The notes beneath the pieces were generated by a model that worked only from the letters and a program-made list of their open reading frames with translations, had not been told where the DNA came from and searched no databases. The position numbers and the translations under genes are program-made. A stretch of DNA of 64,000 nt from Vibrio sp. D404a (lineage in GTDB: Bacteria; Pseudomonadota; Gammaproteobacteria; Enterobacterales; Vibrionaceae). The stretch is from positions 42,741 through 106,740 of the forward strand of contig NZ_JAHGAJ010000026.1 of the NCBI RefSeq assembly GCF_030248535.1, given 5' to 3'. Shown in pieces: positions 17,516 through 26,759 of the stretch (position 1 is the first letter of the stretch; the number at the start of each line of letters is the position of its first letter).

Positions 17516-18916
17516 TTAGAAGTTCGCAGAGCGAGGAGTACGTGGGAATGGGATCACGTCACGTACGTTGCCCATGCCTGTTACGTAAGATACTAGACGC
17601 TCGAAGCCTAGGCCGAAACCAGCGTGTGGCACTGTACCGTATTTACGTAGGTCGCGGTACCAGCTCATGTGTTCAGGGTCGATACCTACTTCACGCATAC
17701 GCTCGTCTAGGATGTCTAGACGCTCTTCACGCTGAGAACCACCGATGATTTCACCGATACCAGGTGCTAGTACGTCCATAGCTGCTACCGTCTTACCGTC
17801 ATCGTTAGCACGCATGTAGAATGCTTTGATGTCTTTCGGGTAGTTCTTCACGATTACTGGTGCTTTGAAGTGCTCTTCAGCTAGGTAACGCTCGTGCTCA
17901 GAAGACATGTCGATACCCCATTCAACTGGGAATTCGAACTCACGACCTGAATCTAGAAGAATCTGGATTGCGTCAGTGTAGTCAACTTGTGCGAAGTCAG
18001 AAGAAACAAACTGCTCTAGACGAGTGATTGCCTCTTTGTCGATGCGTTGAGCGAAGAACTCAAGGTCATCACGGCACTCTTCAAGTACTGCTTTGAACAC
18101 GAACTTAAGCATGTCTTCAGACAGCTTAGCAACGTCTTCTAGGTCAGCGAATGCAACTTCAGGCTCAACCATCCAGAACTCAGCTAGGTGGCGGCTTGTG
18201 TTTGAGTTTTCAGCACGGAACGTAGGACCGAACGTGTAAACCTTGCTTAGTGCACAAGCGTAAGCTTCTGCGTTTAGCTGACCAGATACCGTTAGGAATG
18301 TCTCTTTGCCGAAGAAATCTTCGTTGTAATCAACATCGCCTTTCTCAGTGCGAGGTAGGTTTTCCATGTCTAGCGTAGAAACGCGGAACATCTCACCAGC
18401 ACCTTCTGCATCAGAAGCTGTGATTAGTGGAGCAGATACCCAGAAGAAACCCTGCTCGTGGTAGAAGCGGTGGATTGCTTGAGATAGGCAGTTACGAACA
18501 CGCGCAACCGCACCGATTACGTTAGTACGTGGACGTAGGTGTGCTACTTCGCGTAGGTATTCGATTGAGTGACGAGTCTTCGCCATTGGGTAAGTTTCTG
18601 CGTCTTCAACCCAACCTACAACTTTAACGTCAGTTGCAGCAAGTTCGAAGTCTTGACCTTTCGCAGGAGACTCAACAATCTTACCAGTTACTTCAACAGA
18701 GCAGCCTGTAGTCAGCTTTAGTACTTCGTTTTCGTAATTATTAAGATTATTAGGGACCACGGCCTGAATCGGGTCGAAACAAGAGCCGTCATAAATGGCA
18801 AGGAAAGAGATTCCAGCTTTGGAATCACGACGTGAACGGATCCAGCCGCGAACAGTTACTTCACTGTCTACCGCTAGCTTGCCGCCAAGTACGTCTTTTA
18901 CAGGCGCGTAAGTCAT
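17516..18916 (-). CDS. asnS: Asparagine--tRNA ligase
   Basis: 466 aa, identical in length to E. coli AsnS. It charges tRNA-Asn in the cytoplasm. N-terminal OB-fold anticodon-binding domain (VTVRGWIRSRRDSKAGISFLAIYDGS), class II motif 2 (TFRAENSNTSRHLAEFWMVEPE) and motif 3 (GFGLGFERL) near the C-terminus. The frame opens at an ATG 18 bp further upstream (18934) without a ribosome-binding site; ATG 18916 follows GGAGAATG and matches the family. Monocistronic housekeeping gene. Confidence 0.97.
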   Translation of the reverse strand: MTYAPVKDVLGGKLAVDSEVTVRGWIRSRRDSKAGISFLAIYDGSCFDPIQAVVPNNLNNYENEVLKLTTGCSVEVTGKIVESPAKGQDFELAATDVKVVGWVEDAETYPMAKTRHSIEYLREVAHLRPRTNVIGAVARVRNCLSQAIHRFYHEQGFFWVSAPLITASDAEGAGEMFRVSTLDMENLPRTEKGDVDYNEDFFGKETFLTVSGQLNAEAYACALSKVYTFGPTFRAENSNTSRHLAEFWMVEPEVAFADLEDVAKLSEDMLKFVFKAVLEECRDDLEFFAQRIDKEAITRLEQFVSSDFAQVDYTDAIQILLDSGREFEFPVEWGIDMSSEHERYLAEEHFKAPVIVKNYPKDIKAFYMRANDDGKTVAAMDVLAPGIGEIIGGSQREERLDILDERMREVGIDPEHMSWYRDLRKYGTVPHAGFGLGFERLVSYVTGMGNVRDVIPFPRTPRSANF

Positions 18917-19125
18917 GTTGGTTTCATTCTCCATTGAGGGACAAATTCAACCCAATGCTAAATCACGATAGTTTTAATTTTCTGATACTTGAACAAAAAA
19001 CAATCGAAACATTGAGTTGTATAAACTTTTTAAATCAATGGAACATATTACCTGTCACACAGAGAGCTTCAACCTTTATTGTTAGTTGAAGAAAGAAATA
19101 TTTCCTATATGGACTTATTTTTCTT

Positions 19126-19160
19126 TAAAGGCCGACTTTTTACTCTATTAGTCGGCCTTG
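19126..19160 (-). terminator. Probable terminator after chemoreceptor gene
   Basis: AAGGCCGACT / AGTCGGCCTT, 10-bp stem with 12-nt loop, followed by T-rich sequence on the minus strand. Confidence 0.65.
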
Positions 19161-19182
19161 TTGCAGATAAGAAGAAGCGTGA

Positions 19183-20814
19183 TTAGCTTCCTTGTTGCTT
19201 ATTAGAAAGGGTAAACTGGTTGATCAAGCTCTCAAGGTGATCAGACAGCTCTTCAAGGTCGTTACTGATATCACGTGTGCTTGCCGCCGATTGAGACGTG
19301 TTATTGGCATGAGAGGTGATCGCCTCAATCTTGTTCTGTACATCCTTGGTCGCGTGGGTCGTTGACTGCGTTTGATGCTGAATATCTTGAGCGTGAGCCA
19401 ATACCTGCTTCATTTCTTCAACCACACCGTTCATTTCCGCTGCAAGCGAATCGATATCCGTTGAGCTTTGGTATGCCTGAGCGCAAACACGATCGGCTGA
19501 ATGAAGCGACTGTTCACTGCCTTGTTGGAATTGATGGATGATCGACTCGATGTTGCCGGTTGCTTCTGCTGTGCGAGACGCGAGGTGGCGCACTTCATCC
19601 GCCACGACAGCAAACCCACGACCTTGTTCACCTGCTCGTGCTGCCTCAATAGCGGCATTAAGCGCCAACAGGTTGGTCTGCTCTGCGATACCGTGAATCA
19701 CGGTCAGGATAGAGGAGACTTCACCCGTCTGTTGATTGAGCGACTGAATCTTCTCTTTTACCTCTTCAATACTGGTGACTAGGCTCTTGATCTCATTGCT
19801 GGCATCGTGCGCTTGGTTAGCGCTCTTGAACGCGACATCGGCTGTATGATTGATAAGGTTAGAGGCTGTAACGGTGGCTTGCTCTGCACTTACTTGCTGC
19901 GCTTGAATACCCTCGATATTACTTTGAACTTCTGCGGTTTCATCTTGTTGGTCGCTAGCGGCTGTTTCAGTAATATGGGCAACACTGGTCAGTTGGTTGG
20001 CTGACGTGTTCAGCTTATGAGAGGTATCCTGAACTTGGCTCAAGCTATTCGATACGGTTTTCATAAATGAGTTAATAGCGGCAGACAAAGACCCAATCTC
20101 GTCGTTGCGTTCAATAGGCAGTCTTTCTGATAGATTTTTGTTGTCGCTTACTTGAGTCATAAAACGCGAGGTTTGCTGAAGCGGACGAACAATGATCTTA
20201 CGGATCAGTGTCATGGTAAGGGCGAAGCCGACAAACGAGATCACCGCCATAATGACGATCGCGGTAATGGTTTGAGTGTGAATCAGGTCGTTAACATGGC
20301 TCAAGTTGTACTCTAGACGAATAGCACCCAACACCTCGCCCTCAGGCGCAATATGACAAGAAACGCAGTTGGTGCCTCGGTAGTTCTCGCTTGATTTCAT
20401 TGGCAACGCGATGACCAAGCCTTTGCCCCAATCGGCACTGAAAGGTTCAATCACGGTTTCACCCGCCAAAGCGCGTCTGTCTATGTCATCTTTAGGCTGC
20501 TGGTCTGCATTACCCGGACCATAGAGTTTGCTAACAGAGTCAGCTCTCAGAACACGAACATCTTCAATGCCTTCTTGAGCCAACGCTTTGTGGCGTAGGG
20601 TCTCTTTTTGCGACATGGTGCCTGTCAGCATCATCATGTTCAGGCTATCGAAATAATTGCTGGCTTTGTCGTGCAGTTGCTCACTCAAAACTGAGTTTAC
20701 AAGCTGTTTCTGTTGGCTGTATTGGAAGTATGTAGAGATAGCGAGGAGTAGGGAGAAGACCACTGCCAGTGCTACCAGTATTTTAAACGTTATTGTTGAG
20801 CGCATACCGAACAC
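19183..20814 (-). CDS. Methyl-accepting chemotaxis protein with periplasmic CxxCH (haem c) motif
   Basis: 543 aa. TM1 about 10-29, periplasmic sensor about 30-180, TM2 about 183-205, HAMP (about 206-260), and a signalling domain with the hairpin tip EQTNLLALNAAIEAARAGEQGRGFAVVADEVR (the conserved receptor signature). The periplasmic domain contains C150-V-S-C153-H154, a canonical covalent haem-c site, after a tract GLVIALPM. Chemoreceptors with periplasmic c-type haem sensor domains are known in Geobacter sulfurreducens, so this may sense redox, oxygen, NO or CO. Methylation is expected but no pentapeptide tether for CheR/CheB is seen at the C-terminus (ends SNKQQGS). Monocistronic. Confidence 0.9.
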   Translation of the reverse strand: MFGMRSTITFKILVALAVVFSLLLAISTYFQYSQQKQLVNSVLSEQLHDKASNYFDSLNMMMLTGTMSQKETLRHKALAQEGIEDVRVLRADSVSKLYGPGNADQQPKDDIDRRALAGETVIEPFSADWGKGLVIALPMKSSENYRGTNCVSCHIAPEGEVLGAIRLEYNLSHVNDLIHTQTITAIVIMAVISFVGFALTMTLIRKIIVRPLQQTSRFMTQVSDNKNLSERLPIERNDEIGSLSAAINSFMKTVSNSLSQVQDTSHKLNTSANQLTSVAHITETAASDQQDETAEVQSNIEGIQAQQVSAEQATVTASNLINHTADVAFKSANQAHDASNEIKSLVTSIEEVKEKIQSLNQQTGEVSSILTVIHGIAEQTNLLALNAAIEAARAGEQGRGFAVVADEVRHLASRTAEATGNIESIIHQFQQGSEQSLHSADRVCAQAYQSSTDIDSLAAEMNGVVEEMKQVLAHAQDIQHQTQSTTHATKDVQNKIEAITSHANNTSQSAASTRDISNDLEELSDHLESLINQFTLSNKQQGS

Positions 20815-21328
20815 ATATTTTTATTAATTATAATGACGAGCATACTCTAGCGATAAAACTATGCGGTACCTATCATAAAGGGGTAATTGTGTGACCACAC
20901 TCCGATTGTGGTTATGTTTCTGTGATGTAGCAGCTTTGTGATGGAATTTTGGCGTAAAAACGTCATAAAAATAACGCGATACGGGTGATATGTTGATCTT
21001 CTTTCAACTAATTAAATCTTTAATTGATATGTCTATCTATAGGGTTGGGCGTGTAATTAGAAATGAAAATAGCTTGTAAATATTGGTTAAAACTTTGCGA
21101 TAAATGTGGCCAATAGGATCGTTTAATTGGGTTATTTAGAATATATGTGATGCTTTTTAACTCTGATTGTTTAAATTACAGACAAATGAACAAAAAATAG
21201 CAGAAAATAAGGTTGTAACGTTGTTTTTCAGGCGTCTTTCGTTAAGATGAATTTACCTCAATACTGAGGAGGGCAGTAACGGATCGCTGCTTGCAATAAC
21301 ATGGAATGTGATTAGTTTGGACACACAG
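20815..21328. other. Long intergenic region upstream of leader ORF and permease
   Basis: About 510 bp without a convincing gene. It is AT-rich and contains the promoter of the minus-strand chemoreceptor (a GTGTG-AC-CACAC motif lies at 20889-20900) and presumably that of the leader/permease unit. Candidate TyrR-type sites are listed separately. No RNA gene or riboswitch fold was recognised by eye. Confidence 0.5.
21075..21092 (+). promoter_or_regulatory. Candidate TyrR box upstream of aromatic permease
   Basis: TGTAAA-TATTGG-TTAAAA matches 10 of the 12 defined positions of the TyrR consensus TGTAAA-N6-TTTACA. A weaker second match (TGTAAC-GTTGTT-TTTCAG, 8 of 12) lies near 21214-21231. The gene for TyrR itself is in this window. 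Binding is unproven. Confidence 0.4.
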
Positions 21329-21502
21329 ATGAAATTCAAAATCACATCACCAATCATCGAACCGACAGAAGGTTCACCACATCAGCAACAGAACTCTTCA
21401 GTTGCCTCTCTTTCTCTACAATCTCGCTTTTATCACAGCTCGCTTTCTACTGCCTTCTCGCGATTTAACTCCGCTTATCGCTCCTATCGATATTCGTTTT
21501 AA
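21329..21502 (+). CDS. Putative Tyr/Phe-rich leader peptide upstream of aromatic amino acid permease
   Basis: 57 codons from ATG 21329, preceded by TTTGGA about 8 nt upstream (an in-frame GTG at 21308 would add seven residues). The last 24 residues carry four Phe and four Tyr (QSRFYHSSLS... SAYRSYRYSF), with many Ser and Arg. It ends 87 bp before the permease ATG. The 3' segment after its stop is pyrimidine-rich (CTTAACTTCTTTCG...) and shows no strong intrinsic terminator. This resembles the TnaC arrangement, in which a nascent peptide controls Rho-dependent termination, but with Tyr/Phe codons. The regulatory role is inference; no homologue recognised. Confidence 0.5.
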   Translation: MKFKITSPIIEPTEGSPHQQQNSSVASLSLQSRFYHSSLSTAFSRFNSAYRSYRYSF

Positions 21503-21589
21503 AGCTTAACTTCTTTCGAATTTTCTTTGCATCTTGATTGATGACAGAGAAGTACACCTATTAAAAACAAAATAAATAAGTTAAAGACA

Positions 21590-22744
21590 ATGAATATTAA
21601 AATGATAGGGAGCTCCCTAATTATCGCTGGTACCGCTCTGGGTGCTGGTATGCTTGCAATTCCAATGGTTCTCGCTCAATTTGGATTGCTATACGGTTCA
21701 CTTTTGATGGTGCTGATCTGTTTCGGTACCACTTACGCAGCGCTTCTTTTATTGGAAGCGACAATCAAGGCTGGTGGAGGCCTTGGCTTGAACTCAATCG
21801 CGCGCAAAACGCTAGGTAGACAAGGTCAATTAATTACCAATGGCCTACTATACGCCCTGCTTATCTGCCTATTGATGGCATACATCTTAGGTGCTGGCGA
21901 TCTTCTGAGCCAGGTATTGGCAAGCCTTGGTATTAACATCAGTGCGACTACGGGACAAATCGCGTTCACTTTGATTGCTGGTGCTGTAGTGGCATGTGGT
22001 ACAGGTGTTATTGATAAGCTAAACCGAGCTCTATTCTTTGTGATGCTTGCTAGCTTAGCTATCACCATGACCTTCCTTGCTCCGGGTATGACCCAAGAAA
22101 ACCTGACGCAAGTAACGAGTCATGATCATTTGTCACTAATCAAAACCAGTGCGATCTTGTTTACCAGCTTTGGCTTTATGGTGGTGATTCCTACTTTGGT
22201 TTCTTACAACCAAGAAGCGACCGACAAGCAACTGCGTAATATGGTGATTGTGGGCTCTCTTATCCCATTAGTGTGCTACCTATGCTGGCTGTTCGCCGTA
22301 GTGGGTAACCTGAGTGAAGAGCAGTTCAGAAGTTTCCATAATGTTTCAGACCTAATGGCGGCTTTTGAAACCAAATCACCTTGGATTGGTAACATCCTGT
22401 CGACCTTTACTGGCTTGGCACTGCTTACCTCATTCTTCGGTGTAGCCATGGCGCTGTTCAACCAGAACCGTGACATGTTTAACCAGAATACAGTAGTGAC
22501 TTATGTCATCAGCTTCATTCTGCCACTAACGGGTTCGCTACTCGCTGCGGATAAATTCCTTCAAGTGTTGAACTATGCAGGTATTATCTTAGTTTTCTTA
22601 GCGGTGTTTATCCCATTAGTGATGGTACACAAGCAACGCTTCATGAAGGTAGAAGAGGGACGATACACGGCAGAAGGTGGGAATGTAATGATGTTGTTCT
22701 CACTGCTGTTTGGTTGCTTCTTGTTGATCTCACAAGTGATTTAA
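21590..22744 (+). CDS. Aromatic amino acid permease (HAAAP family, TyrP/Mtr/TnaB-like)
   Basis: 384 aa, about 11 transmembrane helices. The N-terminal signature SSLIIAGTALGAGMLAIPMV is typical of the hydroxy/aromatic amino acid permeases, which symport Tyr, Trp or Phe with protons across the inner membrane. Closest family members are TyrP and TnaB/Mtr; the substrate is most likely tyrosine given the Tyr/Phe-rich leader and candidate TyrR box upstream. Terminated by an intrinsic hairpin. It is monocistronic apart from the leader ORF. Confidence 0.85.
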   Translation: MNIKMIGSSLIIAGTALGAGMLAIPMVLAQFGLLYGSLLMVLICFGTTYAALLLLEATIKAGGGLGLNSIARKTLGRQGQLITNGLLYALLICLLMAYILGAGDLLSQVLASLGINISATTGQIAFTLIAGAVVACGTGVIDKLNRALFFVMLASLAITMTFLAPGMTQENLTQVTSHDHLSLIKTSAILFTSFGFMVVIPTLVSYNQEATDKQLRNMVIVGSLIPLVCYLCWLFAVVGNLSEEQFRSFHNVSDLMAAFETKSPWIGNILSTFTGLALLTSFFGVAMALFNQNRDMFNQNTVVTYVISFILPLTGSLLAADKFLQVLNYAGIILVFLAVFIPLVMVHKQRFMKVEEGRYTAEGGNVMMLFSLLFGCFLLISQVI

Positions 22745-22790
22745 TTTTTGCTGTTAAGCTTATTAACCAAAGTAACTAAGTGACAGATAC

Positions 22791-22821
22791 AAAAAAGGAA
22801 CGCCTCGGCGTTCCTTTTCTA
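22791..22821. terminator. Bidirectional terminator between permease and sdaA
   Basis: AAAAGGAACGCC / GGCGTTCCTTTT with a 2-nt loop between convergent genes. Confidence 0.85.
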
Positions 22822-22846
22822 TTTTAGCGATTCAAGGTGCTTGCGA

Positions 22847-24208
22847 TTAGCAAACCACTTTGATTGCTAGACCACCTTGAGAAGTCTCACGGTATTTCGC
22901 GTTCATGTCTTTACCTGTCTCTAGCATGGTTTCGATAACCTTATCTAGAGAAACAGTTGGAGCAGAAGAGCGACGTAGTGCCATACGAGTCGAGTTGATT
23001 GCTTTCACTGCAGCAATACCGTTACGTTCGATACATGGTACTTGTACTTGACCAGCAACTGGGTCACACGTTAGACCTAGGTTGTGCTCCATTGCGATTT
23101 CTGCAGCCATACATACTTGCTCAGGGCTACCACCCATAAGCTCAGCAAGACCAGCAGCAGCCATAGAACATGCCACACCAACTTCACCCTGACAGCCAAC
23201 TTCAGCACCAGAGATAGAAGCGTTACGCTTGTAAAGACCACCGATCGCGCCAGAAGCCGCGAAGTAACGGATGTAGTCTTTCTCTGTTACTGTTTGGATG
23301 AACTTATCGTAGTAAGCAAGTACCGCAGGGATGATGCCACATGCGCCGTTTGTTGGTGCAGTAACTACACGACCGCCAGCTGCGTTCTCTTCGTTTACAG
23401 CGAAAGCGAACATGTTAACCCAGTCAACCACTGACATTGGGTCGTTAGTCGTTTTCTCTGAAGTCATCAGCTGTTGGCGAAGTGCCGCAGCACGACGAGG
23501 TACACGGAGTGGACCAGGCAGAATACCTTCAGTGTTCATGCCGCGATCCATACATTCACGCATCGTTTTCCAGATGTTCGCGAAGTAAGTGCGAGACTCT
23601 TCATCAGAGTGAAGGGCTGCTTGGTTCTTCATCACAAGTGTGCTGATAGAAAGGCCGCTCTCTTTACACTGGTTCACTAGCTCTTCAGCGGTTGTGAATT
23701 CGTAAGGCGATTTGATTGGGTTCTCTTCTTCTTTACCGAAGTTCTCTTCGTCAACGATGAAGCCACCACCAATAGAATAATAAGTCTTTGAGTACGCTTT
23801 TTCGTCATCGATCCAAGCGTGGATAGTCATGCCGTTTTCGTGTAGCTCAAGGTTAGTAGTATGGAAGTTCATACCACCGTCTTTCGGGAACGATACTGTG
23901 TGACAGTGCATGCCAACAGGAAGGCGCTCAGTTTCTTCTACGCGAGCGATAAAGCCCGGAATAGAATCGATGTCTACTTTCTCAGGGGTGTTGCCAGCAA
24001 GACCCATGATGATAGCGATATCTGTGTGGTGACCTTTCCCTGTCAGTGATAGTGATCCATATACGTCCACGGTGATTTTAGTGATGTCGCGCAATTTTCC
24101 CATTGAACGAAGATCATCAATAAACTCTTTACCCGCTTTCATTGGTCCAACTGTGTGTGAGCTCGATGGACCAACACCGATTTTATAGATATCAAAAACA
24201 CTAATCAT
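22847..24208 (-). CDS. sdaA: L-serine ammonia-lyase (iron-sulfur)
   Basis: 453 aa, like E. coli SdaA. It converts L-serine to pyruvate and ammonia using a labile [4Fe-4S] cluster. Hallmarks: start MISVFDIYKIGVGPSSSHTVGPMKAG, ENAAGGRVVTAPTNGACGIIPA, GAEVGCQGEVGVACSMAAAG, CDPVAGQVQVPCIERN. The frame opens 48 bp further upstream (24256), but ATG 24208 follows GAGGT and matches the family. It is downstream of sdaC on the same strand, so uptake and breakdown of serine are co-expressed; a hairpin lies between them. Confidence 0.96.
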   Translation of the reverse strand: MISVFDIYKIGVGPSSSHTVGPMKAGKEFIDDLRSMGKLRDITKITVDVYGSLSLTGKGHHTDIAIIMGLAGNTPEKVDIDSIPGFIARVEETERLPVGMHCHTVSFPKDGGMNFHTTNLELHENGMTIHAWIDDEKAYSKTYYSIGGGFIVDEENFGKEEENPIKSPYEFTTAEELVNQCKESGLSISTLVMKNQAALHSDEESRTYFANIWKTMRECMDRGMNTEGILPGPLRVPRRAAALRQQLMTSEKTTNDPMSVVDWVNMFAFAVNEENAAGGRVVTAPTNGACGIIPAVLAYYDKFIQTVTEKDYIRYFAASGAIGGLYKRNASISGAEVGCQGEVGVACSMAAAGLAELMGGSPEQVCMAAEIAMEHNLGLTCDPVAGQVQVPCIERNGIAAVKAINSTRMALRRSSAPTVSLDKVIETMLETGKDMNAKYRETSQGGLAIKVVC

Positions 24209-24226
24209 AGTGATTACCTCAAAAGA

Positions 24227-24254
24227 GAGCCTCCCAAGGGGAGTAGGGAGGCTC
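24227..24254 (-). promoter_or_regulatory. Intercistronic hairpin between sdaC and sdaA
   Basis: GAGCCTCCC / GGGAGGCTC, a perfect 9-bp stem with a 10-nt loop, located 19 nt before the sdaA ATG on the minus strand and followed by TCTTTTGAGG, which is the ribosome-binding region. It could be a partial terminator, a processing/stability hairpin, or affect translation of sdaA. Confidence 0.5.
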
Positions 24255-24341
24255 ATTTATTATCATTATATTTGGTTTTAATGCTCAGCTTGCTCAATGA
24301 GTAATGCTTCACTCATGGGCATCAGTGTAATGGTGCTGAGA

Positions 24342-25595
24342 TTAAAGAGCGCCGTAGATTACAGAACTAATAGCCGCTAGACCACATAAAGCTGTAAAGA
24401 TTTGTACAGGTGCTGAAGTTTTGTACTTAGCCATCGCTGGTACTTTGTTCATCGCGAATATAGGCATTAGGAACAGGATAGCTGCAATCATTGGAGCACC
24501 CATTGTTTCAATCATACCTAGGATGCTTGGGTTAACTACCGCAACAATCCAAGTAGTCACAACGATGAACGCTAGAGAGATTTTTTCAATCTTGCTTACT
24601 TGAGTGTTAGAGCGAGATTTGATTAGACCTACTAGACCTTCGTGTGCACCTAGGAAGTGACCGAAGTAGCTAGAAGTGATTGCTGCGAACGCTACTAGAG
24701 GACCCATGTAAGAGATAAGTGGAGACTCGTGAACGTTAGCTAGGTAAGAAAGTACAGAGATGTTTTGTGCTTGCGCTGTTGCTAGTTGCTCTGGAGATAG
24801 AGAAAGTACAACAGAGAATACGAAGAACATTACAAAACCCATCAGCATCATTGCTGCGCCACCAGTGATCGCGTCAGTCTTCTTAACTGCGTTTTCACCG
24901 TGTACACGACGTTGCTCTTTAGAGAACTGAGAAATGATTGGGCTGTGGTTGAAAGAGAACACGATGATTGGAATTGCTAGCCAGATGATAGAAGGCATAG
25001 CAGACCATTCTGGGCTTACGTCCATCATAGATGTGTTCCAATCAGGAACTAGGTAGAAAGACAGCGCTAGTAGGATGAATACTAGTGGGTAAACCATCGC
25101 TGAAGTTGCTTTAAGCATCAGTTCTTTACCGAATACAACACCCGCTGTCATAGCAAGGATAAGTGCACCAGAAAGAAGAGGGCGAGGGATAGATTCCATA
25201 CCCATTTGGTTTACAAGGAAAGAGTCTACAGTGTTTGTGATACCAACACCGTAAATTAGAACGATTGGGTAGATAGCGAAAAAGTAAGCGAAAGTAATAA
25301 GGTTCGCGCCAGTCTTACCGAAGTGTTCTTCTACTGTATCTGTGATATCTGCTTCAGGGTTTTTTGCAGACAGTACAAAACGTGCTAGAGATTTATGTGC
25401 AAACCAAGTCATTGGTGCTGCGATTAGAGCTAGGATAACTAATGGCCAAAAACCACCCGCGCCAGCTTTGATTGGAAGGAATAGTACGCCAGCACCGACT
25501 GCTGTACCGAACAGAGAAAGACACCAAGTAAAATCTTTATAAGTAAACTTGCTCGAGTCTTTTACGGCATTTGCCGAAGAAGTTGTTGTGTTCAT
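24342..25595 (-). CDS. sdaC: Serine/proton symporter
   Basis: 417 aa, about 11 transmembrane helices of the HAAAP family. Matches SdaC: GTAVGAGVLFLPIKAGAGG, SLARFVLSAKNPEADITDTVEEHFG, AYFFAIYPIVLIYGVGITNTVDSF, and IPIIVFSFNHSPIISQFS. It imports L-serine with protons. First gene of an sdaC-sdaA unit. It shares its family, but not its clade, with the aromatic permease at 21590, so the stretch holds two paralogous transporters of different substrates. Confidence 0.93.
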   Translation of the reverse strand: MNTTTSSANAVKDSSKFTYKDFTWCLSLFGTAVGAGVLFLPIKAGAGGFWPLVILALIAAPMTWFAHKSLARFVLSAKNPEADITDTVEEHFGKTGANLITFAYFFAIYPIVLIYGVGITNTVDSFLVNQMGMESIPRPLLSGALILAMTAGVVFGKELMLKATSAMVYPLVFILLALSFYLVPDWNTSMMDVSPEWSAMPSIIWLAIPIIVFSFNHSPIISQFSKEQRRVHGENAVKKTDAITGGAAMMLMGFVMFFVFSVVLSLSPEQLATAQAQNISVLSYLANVHESPLISYMGPLVAFAAITSSYFGHFLGAHEGLVGLIKSRSNTQVSKIEKISLAFIVVTTWIVAVVNPSILGMIETMGAPMIAAILFLMPIFAMNKVPAMAKYKTSAPVQIFTALCGLAAISSVIYGAL

Positions 25596-25904
25596 GTTAA
25601 ATTACTCATTTTTTGGGAACAGGAAATAAGTTGGGGCTAATTTTGCAGAATTTTCTTCGGCAAAAAATAGATCTAAATCATGTAATGAAACGGCTTGTTA
25701 TATGATATGCGAAAAACGGTTTTATGATCACGATTTTGGCGTGCTACAGGTGATTTTTGTTAATGTTTGATATTAGTTTTTCTTATCTGAAAGGTGGGCT
25801 GTTTTAGTTTTATACAAGGTAACCGTTTGCGTAAAAATGTATTAATAAATCTGTTCCATGAAAATTTGAGCATTTGTTAAGAAAAAATAACCGAAACCTC
25901 CATT
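25596..25904. other. Promoter region of sdaC
   Basis: 309 bp, very AT-rich. It lies between the end of the Nudix gene and the sdaC start. A TGATCA core within CGTGATCATAAAAC (minus strand) recalls half of a CRP-type site but is not convincing. No gene or clear terminator for the Nudix gene was seen. Confidence 0.4.
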
Positions 25905-26504
25905 TTATGTAACTTGTTTCAGTACATGTTGCTGCATTGATTGTACAATTTGTGCCGTTACACCCCAGATTAGCTGGTCTTCGTAGGGCATAGCGAACAC
26001 ACGATGCTTGACCTGCTTAAAATTCACTAAATGACTATGTAAGTTCGCTTGGTCGAACACATATTCAGCTGGCACTTCAAAAATAGAGTCCACTTCATTG
26101 CGGTCGATTCTCGGTTGGTAGTCAGGATCAATCAGAGCCACAATCGGCGTTACTGAAAATTTACTGATGGTGTTCAAAGCAGGGAGCTGACCGATAACTT
26201 TTACCTGTTCTTTAACAATCCCTATCTCTTCTTGTAATTCTCGTAGTGCAGTGTGTTGTAAAGTCGGGTCGCTTTGTTCGTATTTGCCACCGGGAAAGCT
26301 CACTTGACCGGGGTGATGTTTCAGATGTGCAGCCCGTTTAGTAAAAATTACGTTAAGCCCATTGTCACGTTCAACTAATCCGACAACGACGGCGGCTTGG
26401 CGTAGATCTTCATCACGAATTTGCGCCACGCGCTCAATAGATTCTGGGTGATAGCCCACAATAGGGTTAAGTTGGAATTGCTGTAAGAAGTTCTGTCTGT
26501 TCAT
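25905..26504 (-). CDS. nudL: Nudix hydrolase, CoA pyrophosphatase type
   Basis: 199 aa. Nudix box at about 72-96 ending TALRELQEEIGI, preceded by the CoA-pyrophosphatase motif LKHHPGQVSFPGG (61-73) that marks the NudL/PCD1 subfamily. The expected reaction splits CoA into 3',5'-ADP and 4'-phosphopantetheine. Slightly longer than E. coli NudL (about 192). Single gene upstream of and co-oriented with sdaC, 309 bp away, so probably a separate unit. Confidence 0.87.
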   Translation of the reverse strand: MNRQNFLQQFQLNPIVGYHPESIERVAQIRDEDLRQAAVVVGLVERDNGLNVIFTKRAAHLKHHPGQVSFPGGKYEQSDPTLQHTALRELQEEIGIVKEQVKVIGQLPALNTISKFSVTPIVALIDPDYQPRIDRNEVDSIFEVPAEYVFDQANLHSHLVNFKQVKHRVFAMPYEDQLIWGVTAQIVQSMQQHVLKQVT

Positions 26505-26759
26505 GCTGAGCCAATTTATTGATTATTATGCTATTAAGTATAAGCACAACTTCTGGCTCAACACCAATCCGTAACAGACGACAGTTTTATGGCAGAGGGG
26601 ATGCGAAGCGTTGCATATTTGCTATATTGTTAGAAACCCTGCCGACAATCGTTATTTATTGAATTGTTAGGCATTTAGCTTGGGATTACGTTCTTAGGAT
26701 AAGAAAGGGTGAACATTCAAATAACGATATTCTAATTACAACAAAGTGGAAGGTATGCA

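Noticed and set aside
20880..20905. CRP site in the chemoreceptor promoter
   Set aside because: GTGTG-AC-CACAC has the wrong spacing for TGTGA-N6-TCACA.
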